A stretch of DNA of 64,000 nucleotides from Rhodococcus sp. UNC23MFCrub1.1. Lineage in GTDB: Bacteria > Actinomycetota > Actinomycetes > Mycobacteriales > Mycobacteriaceae. Positions 32,892 to 41,141 of the stretch are shown here, piece by piece. The notes under the pieces were generated by a model, which worked only from the letters and a program-made list of their open reading frames with translations, ran no database searches and was not told the DNA's origin. Both the position numbers and the translations under genes were made by a program. Numbering within the stretch: the stretch's first letter is position 1; each line of letters starts with the position of its first letter. The stretch spans positions 558,001 to 622,000 of the forward strand of contig NZ_JMLQ01000003.1 of the NCBI RefSeq assembly GCF_000686025.1, read 5' to 3'.

Positions 32892-33118
32892 CCCCTCTCC
32901 CTCTGTCGTGATGCCCGAGACCACCGGGCGCCTGAGAGATTCGGCCGCCGCGTGCGGCGCCTTTCCCCGTGGGCGGGTGGACGATTCCACCACTTTCCAG
33001 AGGCGTCGGAGCCCGCACGGTCCCGGGTGCCTGAGAGATTGACGGAGAGGTGCTGCTCCTTCGGCGCTCGTCGGGCTCGGTCCTGTGACGGACCGTGTCC
33101 CGGCGAAGCTCTCCCGCG
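32892..33118 (-). ncRNA. Tandem glycine riboswitch controlling gcvP
   Basis: On the minus strand two aptamers follow each other. Aptamer 1 (about 33118-33025) runs from GGGAGAGC through CGAAGGAGCA to CTCTCAGGCACC. Aptamer 2 (about 33003-32892) runs from CTCTGGAAAG through GGGGAAAGGCGCC and AATCTCTCAGGCGCC to ACAGAGGGAGAG. These are the conserved cores of class gcvT glycine riboswitches. The pair ends about 50 bases before the gcvP start, so the expression platform probably controls initiation or a short terminator. Glycine would turn gcvP on. Confidence 0.93.
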
Positions 33119-33136
33119 CGGCGTCGACGCTTCCTC

Positions 33137-33166
33137 AGTATATGGGAGTGCGCGTTGGCGGGTCAG
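33137..33166 (-). promoter_or_regulatory. Promoter for the riboswitch-gcvP transcript
   Basis: On the minus strand TATACT (33142-33137) is a good -10, with CTGACC (33166-33161) about 18 bases upstream as a -35. It starts transcription just before aptamer 1. The -35 overlaps the last codons of the upstream MerR gene. Confidence 0.6.
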
Positions 33167-33765
33167 CCGGTCTTGCGGCTCGCGCGATTCTTGCGGCGGG
33201 AGGCGAGCTCGTCCTCGGGCGTCGGCTGGCTCTCGCCGCCGTCGGCACGCTCGGCGGGGAAGTCGGCGATGGCGCCGGTCAGTTCACGCATGGCTCCGCT
33301 GACCGCGATCCCGAAGACGCCCTGTCCGCCCTGCAGCAGGTCGACGACCTCCTCGGCGGACGTGCACTCGTAGACGGTGGTGCCGTCCGAGAACAGCGTG
33401 ATGCGGGCCAGATCCGCCACGCCACGACGACGGAGATGGTCGACGGCGACGCGGATGTTCTGGAGCGAGATGCCGGTGTCGAGCAGTCGCTTGACGATCT
33501 TGAGAACCAGGATGTCCTTGAAGGAGTACAGCCGCTGGCTGCCGGATCCTGCCGCGCCGCGGATGGACGGCACCACGAGGCCGGTGCGGGCCCAGTAGTC
33601 CAGCTGCCGATAGGTGATGCCGGCGATCTGGCACGCACTGGGGACGCGGTAGCCGACCAACTCGTCCGGAACCGAATCGTCGGGGAAGAGACCGGGTTGC
33701 ACCTCGTCCACGTCGTTCGATGCCAGCAGGCTCATCTGCTCCGGCTCCTGCGGCTGATCTGCCAC
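33163..33765 (-). CDS. MerR-family transcriptional regulator (Rv1830 type)
   Basis: 200 residues from a GTG at 33765 with GGGAGAG upstream; a longer in-frame reading is unlikely. The N-terminal tail is acidic. The MerR winged helix is at about 40-110: [23 protein letters not shown] and [28 protein letters not shown]. The C-terminal part lacks the metal-binding cysteines of classical MerR proteins. In M. tuberculosis the homologue lies between Rv1829 and gcvB, as here. A palindrome overlaps its likely promoter. Confidence 0.92.
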   Translation of the reverse strand: MADQPQEPEQMSLLASNDVDEVQPGLFPDDSVPDELVGYRVPSACQIAGITYRQLDYWARTGLVVPSIRGAAGSGSQRLYSFKDILVLKIVKRLLDTGISLQNIRVAVDHLRRRGVADLARITLFSDGTTVYECTSAEEVVDLLQGGQGVFGIAVSGAMRELTGAIADFPAERADGGESQPTPEDELASRRKNRASRKTG

Positions 33766-33870
33766 GTGTTTCTCTCCCTCTCGGATGGTCCGCCTGGAGT
33801 CCTCGTCCGCGGACCTGTGCGGTACGCGCGGTGAGAACGACGATGACATCCGTGACGCTCGGCGAGGTCG

Positions 33871-33894
33871 AGAATACGCCCTCACCGCGGTGAG
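33871..33894 (-). promoter_or_regulatory. Promoter with perfect palindrome ahead of the Rv1830-type regulator
   Basis: CTCACCGCGGTGAG (33881-33894) is a perfect 14-bp palindrome. On the minus strand it is followed after four bases by TATTCT (33876-33871), a likely -10. MerR proteins typically bind dyads in the -35/-10 spacer. The leader would be about 100 bases. Confidence 0.5.
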
Positions 33895-33963
33895 CGGCAC
33901 GTCCTTCATCGACCCGAACGCTATGGACCGCGGAGCCGTGAGGCAACGCGCCACGCGGTAAGC

Positions 33964-33986
33964 CTCAACCTCAACTCAAGGGTGAG
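33964..33986. promoter_or_regulatory. MerR-type imperfect inverted repeat CTCAACCT-N7-AGGGTGAG
   Basis: The arms match at 7 of 8 positions with a 7-base spacer. The dyad lies between the stop of the DUF151 gene and the Rv1830-type promoter. The CTCA...TGAG arms recall the palindrome at 33881-33894, so both may be bound by the same MerR protein or by its upstream paralogue. Confidence 0.4.
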
Positions 33987-33999
33987 ACTCGATCGTTAT

Positions 34000-34473
34000 C
34001 TAACCGTCGGTCGCCTTGAAGTCGTCCGGCGAGATGGTGTCCAGAAATTCCTTGAACTTCTCCACCTCGTCCTCGCGCTCGTCGGGCATGACCAGACCGG
34101 CTTCGGCCAGAACGGGCTCCTCCGCGAAGATCGGCACGCCGGCTCGCAGGGCGATGGCGACCGAGTCCGACGGGCGTGCCGAGACACGCACGTCCTGGTC
34201 GAAGACCAGGTCGGCGTAGAAGGTGCCCTCCTGGAGATCGACGATGCGGACTTCCTTCAGGGATCGCCCGAGGGCCGTGACGATGTCACCGATGAGATCG
34301 TGGGTCAGCGGACGCGGCGGTTGCACGCCCTGCTGCTCCAGTGCGATCGCCGTGGCTTCCGTCTGGCCGATCCAGATCGGCAGGTACCGTTCGCCGTCCG
34401 ACTCCCGCAACAGCAGAACAGGTTGATTCTGTGGCTGCTCCACCCGGATACCGATCACGCGCATCTCGCCCAT
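34000..34473 (-). CDS. Bifunctional nuclease-family protein (DUF151, Rv1829 type)
   Basis: 157 residues, almost colinear with Rv1829: MGEMRVIGIRVEQPQNQPVL, RYLPIWIGQTEATAIALEQQ, PLTHDLIGDI, GTFYADLVF, and SARPSDSVAIALR, with a C-terminal EKFKEFLDTISPDDF helix. GGAGG lies about 8 bases before the ATG. The family is described as having nuclease activity in plants, but its bacterial role is unclear. It sits between two MerR regulators. Confidence 0.93.
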   Translation of the reverse strand: MGEMRVIGIRVEQPQNQPVLLLRESDGERYLPIWIGQTEATAIALEQQGVQPPRPLTHDLIGDIVTALGRSLKEVRIVDLQEGTFYADLVFDQDVRVSARPSDSVAIALRAGVPIFAEEPVLAEAGLVMPDEREDEVEKFKEFLDTISPDDFKATDG

Positions 34474-34597
34474 CGCGCCGCCTCCCAGCTGCTGTGACTC
34501 GTCGCCCGCGCACTCGACGGGGCGGACGTGCTCTCCAGTGTATTGACCCGCGGCGCCGACGACCGGCCGTGCGAGCGGCCGACGCACGCCCTCGGGA

Positions 34598-35341
34598 CTA
34601 CTTGTCCAGTATCCCGTGCACCGCGGACTTGACCAATGACGTGTGCAGCGACAGCGACAACGCGGCCAGCTCCCGGACGAGCTCCTCGGCGCGGTCTCGC
34701 GCGCCCGCGTCACGGCCCAGCGCCACCGGCCCGGCGACCTGAGCCAGCAGGTTCGCCTCGCGGTCCGCGGCGAGCTTGAACGCGCGCAGATGCCGCACCT
34801 CGAGTCCGTACTGCGCCATCGCCCACGCGGTGCGCACGAGCACCACGGCTTCCTCGTCGTAGAAGCCGGCCGGACCCGCCGAGACGAGGCCGCTCTTCTG
34901 CAGTTCGAGCAGGAACGGCTCGTCCACGCCCGCACGCTCGAGCAGGTCGGCACGACTCATCCGGACGCGCCGCTCCCCGAGAAACTCGGTGGGCGAGACA
35001 CTTCCGGGCGCCAGAGCCAGCACACGTGGCCCCTTCGGCGCCGCGGCGACACCGTCGGGACCCACGGAACGGATGCCGTTGTCCAGCGCGTCCAACTGCT
35101 CCTTGATGACCTTCAGCGGGAGGTAGTGATCACGCTGCGCCGTGAGGACGTAGCGCAGGCGCTCGCAGTCCTCGACGGAGAATCTCCGGTAACCCGACGC
35201 CGTTCGTTCCGGGGAGATCAGTCCCTCGGCCTCGAGAAAACGGATCTTCGAAATGGTGACGTCGGGGAAGTCCGGGCGCAGTCGATCGAGTACGGACCCG
35301 ATCGACATGCCGCCACCGGACTGCTGCCCGACTGCCGTCAT
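34598..35341 (-). CDS. ftsR: MerR-family regulator (FtsR/Rv1828 type)
   Basis: 247 residues. MerR helix-turn-helix at about 12-80 with SIGSVLDRLRPDFPDVTISKIRFLEAEGLI, RTASGYRRFSVEDCERLRYVL and LPLKVIKEQL; a second conserved helical region from about 125. The homologue FtsR in Corynebacterium glutamicum activates ftsZ. The ATG overlaps the garA stop (ATGA), so the two genes are co-translated. Confidence 0.9.
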   Translation of the reverse strand: MTAVGQQSGGGMSIGSVLDRLRPDFPDVTISKIRFLEAEGLISPERTASGYRRFSVEDCERLRYVLTAQRDHYLPLKVIKEQLDALDNGIRSVGPDGVAAAPKGPRVLALAPGSVSPTEFLGERRVRMSRADLLERAGVDEPFLLELQKSGLVSAGPAGFYDEEAVVLVRTAWAMAQYGLEVRHLRAFKLAADREANLLAQVAGPVALGRDAGARDRAEELVRELAALSLSLHTSLVKSAVHGILDK

Positions 35342-35841
35342 CAGCTACCTGCGCCGGCAGACGTCTCGCCGAGCTGGCCGCCTGCGGACTGACCCTTCGG
35401 ACCGGTCAGGAACACGAGGCGGAACTTGCCGATCTGCACCTCGTCGCCGTTCGCCAGAACGGCGGAGTCGACGGGCTCACGGTTGACGTAGGTGCCGTTG
35501 AGGCTGCCGACATCGACGACCTGGAAGTCCTCGTCGTCCTGACGGAACTCCGCGTGGCGACGGCTCACGGTGACGTCGTCGAGGAAGATGTCGCTGTCCG
35601 GGTGGCGTCCCGCGGACGTCGTGGGCTGGTCCAGCAGGAAGCGAGAGCCCGCGTTGGGGCCCCGCTTGACGACGAGCAGGGCGGAACCGACGGGCAGACC
35701 CTCGACTCCGGAGACCGGTGCGTCGGAGGAGCCCTGGGGCGCCGCTGCGGAATCGATCTCGTTCAGGAAGTCCGCTCGGAAGACCGAGGTGGTCTCCGCG
35801 GGGGACTCTCCGTAGACGCCGTCGTTGCCGTTATCGCTCAC
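35341..35841 (-). CDS. garA: FHA-domain metabolic regulator GarA/OdhI
   Basis: 166 residues. N-terminal phospho-switch AETTSVFRADF (Thr17/Thr18 targets of PknB/PknG in relatives), then an FHA domain with GRHPDSDIFLDD, VSRRHAEF and VGSLNGTYVN. Unphosphorylated GarA inhibits 2-oxoglutarate dehydrogenase and glutamate dehydrogenase and activates glutamate synthase. An AGGAG-rich site lies 6 bases before the GTG. The 17-residue C-terminal tail (about 150-166) is Gly/Ala/Ser-rich. Confidence 0.95.
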   Translation of the reverse strand: MSDNGNDGVYGESPAETTSVFRADFLNEIDSAAAPQGSSDAPVSGVEGLPVGSALLVVKRGPNAGSRFLLDQPTTSAGRHPDSDIFLDDVTVSRRHAEFRQDDEDFQVVDVGSLNGTYVNREPVDSAVLANGDEVQIGKFRLVFLTGPKGQSAGGQLGETSAGAGS

Positions 35842-36026
35842 GTTTCTCCTCCTCGATCTGATCGCCCCTCACCCACGAGGCGATTCAGCACATTCTCTTG
35901 TCACGCTTGTCTGACGGTTCCGCGGTTCCCCGACCGGGGTGCCGCCGAACCACGTGAGGACCTTACCGACCGTACCTTGCACACACCGTCGCCCGGGCGT
36001 GCTTGCCCGCCCGCCGGGCACGGCTG
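35842..36026. other. Intergenic region between gcvH and garA
   Basis: 185 bases without a gene. An interrupted stem-loop at about 35916-35951 (core CCCC-GACC-GGGG, outer arms GGTTC/GAACC) may end the gcvH transcript. I could not place a confident promoter for garA. Confidence 0.35.
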
Positions 36027-36431
36027 TTACGTGGTCGTGATCGACGCGTACCCCTCGGCGTCCATCATCGCCTCGAGAGCGTCGTCGAGATCGCTCTCGG
36101 AGTCGACGGACAGGTCCACGAGCCAGCCGGCGCCGTACGGATCGCTGTTCACCAGTTCGGGGTCGCCGTCCAGTTCACCGTTCACTGCAACCACTTTGGC
36201 CGACAGCGGGGCGTAGATGTCGGAGACGCTCTTGGTGGACTCCACCTCGCCGAGCGACTCACCGGCCGACACCGCATCGTCCTCGGTGGGCAGCTGAACG
36301 AAGACGACGTCGCCGAGCTGCGACTGTGCGTAGTCGGTGACGCCCACGCGCACGGTGGTGGGGCCGGTCCGCTGGACCCATTCGTGCTCGGCCGTGTACC
36401 GCAACTCGGTGGGGATATCGGTCTGGCTCAC
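36027..36431 (-). CDS. gcvH: Glycine cleavage system H protein
   Basis: 134 residues. It has RYTAEHEWV at the start, the LGDVVFVQLP strand, and the lipoyl-lysine hairpin GEVESTKSVSD. It carries the aminomethyl group between the P, T and L proteins. GTG start at 36431, AAAGGA upstream. A usable promoter lies at 36494-36523. It is encoded separately from gcvP but on the same strand, as in M. tuberculosis. Confidence 0.97.
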   Translation of the reverse strand: MSQTDIPTELRYTAEHEWVQRTGPTTVRVGVTDYAQSQLGDVVFVQLPTEDDAVSAGESLGEVESTKSVSDIYAPLSAKVVAVNGELDGDPELVNSDPYGAGWLVDLSVDSESDLDDALEAMMDAEGYASITTT

Positions 36432-36493
36432 GTGAACCGGGTCCTTTCGCAGGCGTTGTCGCGGTGCGGACGAGGAGAACCGCACTCGCGCTG

Positions 36494-36523
36494 AGCGTAT
36501 TGGCGAGCTTTCCGCCTCCGCAA
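36494..36523 (-). promoter_or_regulatory. Candidate promoter for gcvH
   Basis: Minus-strand TTGCGG (36523-36518) and TACGCT (36499-36494) are separated by 18 bases, fitting actinobacterial -35/-10 elements. The leader to the gcvH GTG would be about 55-60 bases. Confidence 0.4.
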
Positions 36524-36540
36524 GGCGGGCGCTCCCCGGC

Positions 36541-37161
36541 TCATCGTGCGGCGAGCGGGAGGCGTCGGACCGGACCGAGCGCCAGGCCGAGATACAGCGC
36601 GCCGGTGTAGAGGTACAGCGCGGTCCCCCACACCAGCAGGGCCTGCGCGGGAACCGCGATCACGTCGGCGCCGACCCAGTCCACCCGCGCGGCGAGGAGG
36701 AACGGCAGGGCGCTCATCAGAACGAACGTCGCGGCCTTGCCGAGGTAGATCACCTCGGGCGGAGCGAGTCCCCGCCGCCGGTAGAGCAGCAGGGTGAGTG
36801 CGAGGATGCCGTCCCGCGCGATCAGCACCACGGCCACCCACCACGGGAGGATGCCCGCGAGGGCGAACCCCACCAGTGTGGTGACGACGTACAGGCGATC
36901 GACGAACGGGTCGAGCAGAGCACCCAGGGCCGACGACTGGTCGAGCAGCCGGGCGAGCTTGCCGTCCAACCAGTCCGTGGCCCCGCTGAGCAGGAGCAGC
37001 AGTAGCGCCCAGCCGTACGCCTGCTCCCCCAGCAACAACCACAGGAACACCGGCACCCCGAGCAGACGAACGACACTCAGAGCATTGGGCACCGTCAGGA
37101 TGCGATCGCCGACGACACCGGCGACCACGTCGCGAGGGCTGTCGGACGCCGGATCGGTCAT
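36541..37161 (-). CDS. CDP-alcohol phosphatidyltransferase (PgsA2-like)
   Basis: 206 residues, about six membrane helices. The family motif D-G-x2-A-R-x8-G-x3-D-x3-D is complete in DWLDGKLARLLDQSSALGAL followed by LDPFVDRL. It joins a CDP-diacylglycerol to an alcohol acceptor in phospholipid synthesis; the head group cannot be told. The position near gcvH matches pgsA2 (Rv1822) in M. tuberculosis. CGGGGG lies before the ATG. Confidence 0.92.
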   Translation of the reverse strand: MTDPASDSPRDVVAGVVGDRILTVPNALSVVRLLGVPVFLWLLLGEQAYGWALLLLLLSGATDWLDGKLARLLDQSSALGALLDPFVDRLYVVTTLVGFALAGILPWWVAVVLIARDGILALTLLLYRRRGLAPPEVIYLGKAATFVLMSALPFLLAARVDWVGADVIAVPAQALLVWGTALYLYTGALYLGLALGPVRRLPLAAR

Positions 37162-37207
37162 CCCCCGAGCTTTCCACACGGGCGCGCCGTCCGGATCCGA
37201 CGAGCCG

Positions 37208-37816
37208 CTACCGCCAGGCGAAGACCGGCTGCTCGTAGTCGTGCACGCGGGTGTGCCGCCCACCGAGCACCACCTCGCGGAACTGGTGCACCACCGCGCC
37301 CGTGGGCGCGTGCACCAGGCTCGAGCGAAAAGGCCACTGCACCACCGGTCGCGGCGACTCGGCGATCGACACGAACCGGGCGTCGACGTCGATCTCGTCC
37401 GCGGTGACGCGGTACAGGAACTCCACCTCGTCCGGATTGGGCACCGCGTCCCCGGTCCAGTCCGCGATCCACACCACGAACGGACGGATGACGTAGCCGG
37501 AGCGGGTCCGATAGTCGTCGAGCGTCCCGAGCACGGAGTCCGGGCCGACTCGGATGCCGACCTCCTCGTCGAGTTCGCGCAGGGCGGCCTCGACCGGTGT
37601 CTCGCCGTCGTCGACACGCCCGCCGGGCAACGCGAACTGACCCGGATGCGCGCGCATACGGGAGGGCCGCTTCGTCAGCAGCACGTGCCGATCGCCGGGC
37701 TCCCCGCCGACGGCCACCACGACCGATGCCCGCCGCTCGTCACCGCCCTCGATGAGCCGACTCTCGAAACCGTTCAGCGTCCGCACGATCTCTGCACGTT
37801 CGAGGCGCGTGTCCAT
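37208..37816 (-). CDS. NUDIX hydrolase, CoA-pyrophosphatase (NudL)-like
   Basis: 202 residues. The UPF0035/NudL-type lead-in LLTKRPSRMRAHPGQFALPGG runs into a canonical Nudix box GRVDDGETPVEAALRELDEEVGI. Such enzymes hydrolyse CoA or CoA thioesters to phosphopantetheine forms. The gene ends 46 bases before the phosphatidyltransferase start and lies 19 bases after the GAF regulator stop, on the same strand. Confidence 0.88.
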   Translation of the reverse strand: MDTRLERAEIVRTLNGFESRLIEGGDERRASVVVAVGGEPGDRHVLLTKRPSRMRAHPGQFALPGGRVDDGETPVEAALRELDEEVGIRVGPDSVLGTLDDYRTRSGYVIRPFVVWIADWTGDAVPNPDEVEFLYRVTADEIDVDARFVSIAESPRPVVQWPFRSSLVHAPTGAVVHQFREVVLGGRHTRVHDYEQPVFAWR

Positions 37817-37835
37817 CAGGCGACACTAGCCAGGC

Positions 37836-39146
37836 TCACCGGGCCGGTGCGCGCAGCGCGCGCACGGCCGGCGCCGCCGAGTACGGCAGGATGCGCGAGC
37901 GATCCGCCGGAAGGGCCAGCTCCACGACAGCGGACTCGTCGATCCGGTACGGCTGCGCGAGCACCACGCCGGCGAAGGCCTTGCGCAGCCGTGACATCTC
38001 GGCCCGGACCGTGATGGCACGGCCGTTGTCGCCGAACAGTTCCGTCGCGAGTTCTGCCGCGGTGCGCCCGTCCCTCCTCGCGGCGAGCAGGAAGAGGATC
38101 TCCGCGTGCCGAGGTGTCGGCTCGTGGGACCAGGTTCCGAAGGGACTCGACACCTCGACCACGGTGCGCGAGGGGTCGGACACGTCGATGCGGATGTTCG
38201 TCGGCGTCGACTCCCCGTCGACCACTCCGTCGCGTTGCGAGGACGCCGGTCGCACCATCCAGCCACCGGGCAGCGGCTCCAGATCGCACACGCCGAGCGT
38301 CGGTACCCACAGTCGGCCCGGCGTCACCTCGTCGGGGAGCAGCACCCGATTGCGCACCGGGACCGACGCCACCGCCGCGACCCACCCGTGCCCGTCGACG
38401 GCCAGCGCGGGCGTCTCCGACCGAGCCAGCATCGGCGCGGCCACCGAGCGCAGATTGTCGAGCGTGCGTCGATGCTGTTCGCGAAGTTGAGCTTCGGCGA
38501 GTCGAGACACGGCATCGATCAGCGCCAGCGTGGTCGGGTGCACCGAACTCGCGGGTCCGCTGACGTCGACGAGGCCCAGCACCCGGCCGGTACGCGGATC
38601 CTTGATGGGACTGCTCGCGCAGGTCCACGCGTGGTGAGTGCGCACGAAGTGCTCGGCGGAGAAGATCTGCACCGCCGAGCGCGAGACCAGTGCCGTGCCG
38701 ATGGCGTTGGTTCCCACACTGTCCTCGGCCCAGTCGGCCCCCTCGACGAAGCCGAGCCGATCGGCGCGGTCGAGCACCGAGGGTGCCCCGCTGCGCCACA
38801 GCACCCGCCCGAGCCGGTCCGCGACCACCAGTAGGTTGTCGGAGTCCTGCAGAACCGAACGCAGGCTCCCGGTCAACTCCGGCAGGATCTCCACGAGCCC
38901 CGAGTCCCGACGCATCTGCTCGAGTGCCGCGGCGTCGACAGCATCGGCGGGTCCGCGGTTCTCCGGATCGACACCCAGGTTCATCACGCGCTGCCACGAG
39001 TCACCGATGACGTCGCGGGGGCGAGCGGGCGCGCGGGCACCCGACATGGTCGCGTCGTACACGGCGGACAGCAGCTGTGCGTACCGACGTGGGTCCTCAC
39101 CTGCCGCGACGGCGGGCTCGGGTTCGGAGGTTCGAGTCATCGACAC
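37836..39146 (-). CDS. GAF-domain transcriptional regulator (AcoR-like N-terminus, winged-helix C-terminus)
   Basis: 436 residues. The N-terminal part DVIGDSWQRVMNLGVDPENRG and the GAF region with WAEDSVGTNAIGTALVSRS and CASSPIKDPRTGRVLGLVDVSG match AcoR-type acetoin/alcohol activators. There is no AAA+ sigma-54 domain; the C-terminal EPTPRHAEILFLLAARRDGR and ITVRAEMSRLRKAF resemble an OmpR-like winged helix. It probably senses a small metabolite and controls the next-door SDR/ADH and the flavin monooxygenase. GTG at 39146 and ATG at 39140 are both possible; there is no Shine-Dalgarno, and a CACAAT -10 just upstream suggests a leaderless mRNA. Confidence 0.85.
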   Translation of the reverse strand: MSMTRTSEPEPAVAAGEDPRRYAQLLSAVYDATMSGARAPARPRDVIGDSWQRVMNLGVDPENRGPADAVDAAALEQMRRDSGLVEILPELTGSLRSVLQDSDNLLVVADRLGRVLWRSGAPSVLDRADRLGFVEGADWAEDSVGTNAIGTALVSRSAVQIFSAEHFVRTHHAWTCASSPIKDPRTGRVLGLVDVSGPASSVHPTTLALIDAVSRLAEAQLREQHRRTLDNLRSVAAPMLARSETPALAVDGHGWVAAVASVPVRNRVLLPDEVTPGRLWVPTLGVCDLEPLPGGWMVRPASSQRDGVVDGESTPTNIRIDVSDPSRTVVEVSSPFGTWSHEPTPRHAEILFLLAARRDGRTAAELATELFGDNGRAITVRAEMSRLRKAFAGVVLAQPYRIDESAVVELALPADRSRILPYSAAPAVRALRAPAR

Positions 39147-39150
39147 CGAT

Positions 39151-39166
39151 TGTGCTCCACATCACA
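39151..39166. promoter_or_regulatory. Operator dyad TGTGCT-CCA-CATCACA at the GAF regulator promoter
   Basis: It has the form TGTG-N8-CACA and lies 5 bases upstream of the regulator start, overlapping its presumed -10. It differs from the site at 41208-41223 only in the three central bases, so one protein probably binds both. Autoregulation is likely. Confidence 0.6.
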
Positions 39167-39198
39167 GTGCGCGTCATGCCCGGGTCTGTCCCGATCGG

Positions 39199-39978
39199 TC
39201 ATCGGTAGACGAGTCCGCCGTCGATGAGACCGGCCTGACCGGTCATGTACGCCGCGTCGGGCCCGGCGAGGTAGGACACGTATCCCGCGACGTCGTCGGG
39301 AGTCTCGGCTCGGCCCAACGCGATACCGCCCACGAACTTCTCGTAGGTCGCGCCCTCCTCCGCGCCGGTCAGTTCGGCGAACCGCTTGTCGATGGTGACC
39401 CACATGTCCGTGCCGACCACACCCGGGCAGTAGGCGTTCACGGTGATCCCGGCGGACGCGTACTCCTTGGCGGCGGCCTGCGTGAGACCGCGCACGGCGA
39501 ACTTGGTGGCGCTGTACACACCGAGCATCTCGAACCCGTCGTGCCCTGCGATGGACGACGCGTTGATGATGCGGCCGGGCCGACCGAGTTCGATGAACGT
39601 CGCGGCGGCCGCCTGGATACCCCACAGCACACCTTCGACGTTGATCGACAGGATGCGGCCGACCTCCTCCGGCGTGGCCTCGGACAGCGGGCCGACGAGT
39701 GCGATCCCGGCATTGTTGACCATGATGTCGAGACCTCCCAACTCGGCGGCGGCCCGGTTCACGGCGTCGAACACCTGGCGGCGATCGCTGACGTCGGCGA
39801 CGATCGTCGTGGCTGCGCGACCGAGCTCCCGCACCTCGTCGGCGACCTTGCCGATGCCGTCGGGGTGCACGTCGACGAGGGCGATGTCCGCGCCGTCCCG
39901 CGCGAGTCGGAGGGCGATTCCCCTCCCGATTCCCTGTCCTGCGCCGGTGACGAGTGCGACCTGTCCGTCGATGCTCAT
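39199..39978 (-). CDS. Short-chain dehydrogenase, acetoin/diacetyl reductase type
   Basis: 259 residues. Classical SDR with VTGAGQGIGRGIA, MVNNAGIALVGPL, SSIAGHDGF, catalytic YSATK, and AYCPGVVGTDMW. The length and sequence fit (S)-acetoin-forming diacetyl reductases/2,3-butanediol dehydrogenases. AAGGAGA lies 6-10 bases before the ATG. It follows the ADH gene by 41 bases on the same strand; the pair would interconvert diacetyl, acetoin and 2,3-butanediol or similar vicinal ketones and alcohols. Confidence 0.88.
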   Translation of the reverse strand: MSIDGQVALVTGAGQGIGRGIALRLARDGADIALVDVHPDGIGKVADEVRELGRAATTIVADVSDRRQVFDAVNRAAAELGGLDIMVNNAGIALVGPLSEATPEEVGRILSINVEGVLWGIQAAAATFIELGRPGRIINASSIAGHDGFEMLGVYSATKFAVRGLTQAAAKEYASAGITVNAYCPGVVGTDMWVTIDKRFAELTGAEEGATYEKFVGGIALGRAETPDDVAGYVSYLAGPDAAYMTGQAGLIDGGLVYR

Positions 39979-40019
39979 GCGTGTCTCCTTCATGTGATGG
40001 TGGATGTCCGGGACGGAGG

Positions 40020-41066
40020 TCAGAGCGACGGATCGACGAGAACCTTCATCTTCGTGCCGGCATGCAGTGCCTCGAAGCCGTCGTCGATCACCGCGTCCAT
40101 CCCGATGCGCGACACCCACCCGGTGGGGTCGTACACGCCGTCGGCCATCAGAGCGATGACGGCGTCGTAGTCGGCGGAGGTGTAGCAGAGCGACCCCTGG
40201 ATGCGGGCCTCCTTCATCACCAGATCGAGAAGCGGTGTGGTGAGCGGCTTCTCGTAGATCGCCACGCTGACCATCGGCTTGCGGGACCCGACGCACGCCA
40301 GCGCGGTCGCCACCGCCGGCGCGACACCGGCCGCGTCGTACACGGCGTCGGCGCCGCGCCCGTCGGTCTCGTCGGCCACCAAAGCGGGGACGTCGACGGA
40401 CGTGGGGTCGAGAGTGCGTGCACCGTGCGCCTCGATCGCTGCCCGCCGGGTCGCGGACGGCTCCACCACGAGGATGTCGTCGAGCCCCTTGCCGCGCAGC
40501 GCGAACCAGAGTCCGATGCCGATCGGTCCCGCCCCGAACACCATCGCGGTGTCGCCTTCGCGCACCTCACCCAGAGTCGCCGCGTGGTAGGCCACCGACA
40601 TCGGCTCCACCAGCGCACCCAGATCGAGGGACACGGAGTCCGGCAGCGCGTGCAGCATTTCGGTCGGCACCACCGTGTACTCGGCCATACCGCCGTCGGA
40701 CATCAGTCCGTGGAAGCCGATCGACTGGCACACGTTGTAGTTGCCGGCTCGACACGGACCACAGTGCCCGCAGCGGTACAGCGGTTCGATGGCGACACGG
40801 TCACCGATCGACCATCCCGTCACTCCCGCGCCGATCTCGGTGATGGTGCCCGAGAACTCGTGGCCGAGAATCAGCGGCATCTGCTGACCGGTCAGGGCGT
40901 GGGGCTCGGTGGGAACGAAGATGGGACCGGCGTAGTACTCGTGCAGGTCGGTACCGCAGATGCCGTTCGCGCCGACGGCGATCTTCACCTGGTCCGGTCC
41001 CGGGTCGGGCTCCGGGACATCGGCGATCTCGACCTTGCCGGGCCCGTGGTACACCGCTGCGCGCAT
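40020..41066 (-). CDS. Zinc alcohol dehydrogenase, 2,3-butanediol dehydrogenase type
   Basis: 348 residues. Catalytic zinc ligands in NGICGTDLHEY and LGHEFSG, structural zinc cluster CGHCGPCRAGNYNVC, nucleotide-binding VFGAGPIGIGLW. The long LHEYYAGPIFVPTEPHALTG loop is typical of (R,R)-butanediol dehydrogenases. The ATG at 41066 has AGGAG 8 bases upstream. It is divergent from the monooxygenase across a 193-base region full of dyads. Confidence 0.9.
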   Translation of the reverse strand: MRAAVYHGPGKVEIADVPEPDPGPDQVKIAVGANGICGTDLHEYYAGPIFVPTEPHALTGQQMPLILGHEFSGTITEIGAGVTGWSIGDRVAIEPLYRCGHCGPCRAGNYNVCQSIGFHGLMSDGGMAEYTVVPTEMLHALPDSVSLDLGALVEPMSVAYHAATLGEVREGDTAMVFGAGPIGIGLWFALRGKGLDDILVVEPSATRRAAIEAHGARTLDPTSVDVPALVADETDGRGADAVYDAAGVAPAVATALACVGSRKPMVSVAIYEKPLTTPLLDLVMKEARIQGSLCYTSADYDAVIALMADGVYDPTGWVSRIGMDAVIDDGFEALHAGTKMKVLVDPSL

Positions 41067-41116
41067 CGTTCGACTCCTCACCCGCCGTCCCAGCGACGGC
41101 CGTGATCACCGTTCTA

Positions 41117-41132
41117 TGTGACACGCGGCACA
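41117..41132. promoter_or_regulatory. TGTG-N8-CACA site near the ADH start
   Basis: TGTGACACGCGGCACA, 50 bases upstream of the ADH gene. It shares the TGTG/CACA ends with the two stronger sites at 39151 and 41208 and resembles a CRP-type half-site pair. It is weaker and could be coincidental. Confidence 0.4.
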
Positions 41133-41141
41133 GCACGACAG

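Noticed and set aside
30635..32911. 758-codon plus-strand frame antisense to gcvP
   Set aside because: Shadow of gcvP; its composition is Arg/Gly/Val/Asp-rich with no domain.
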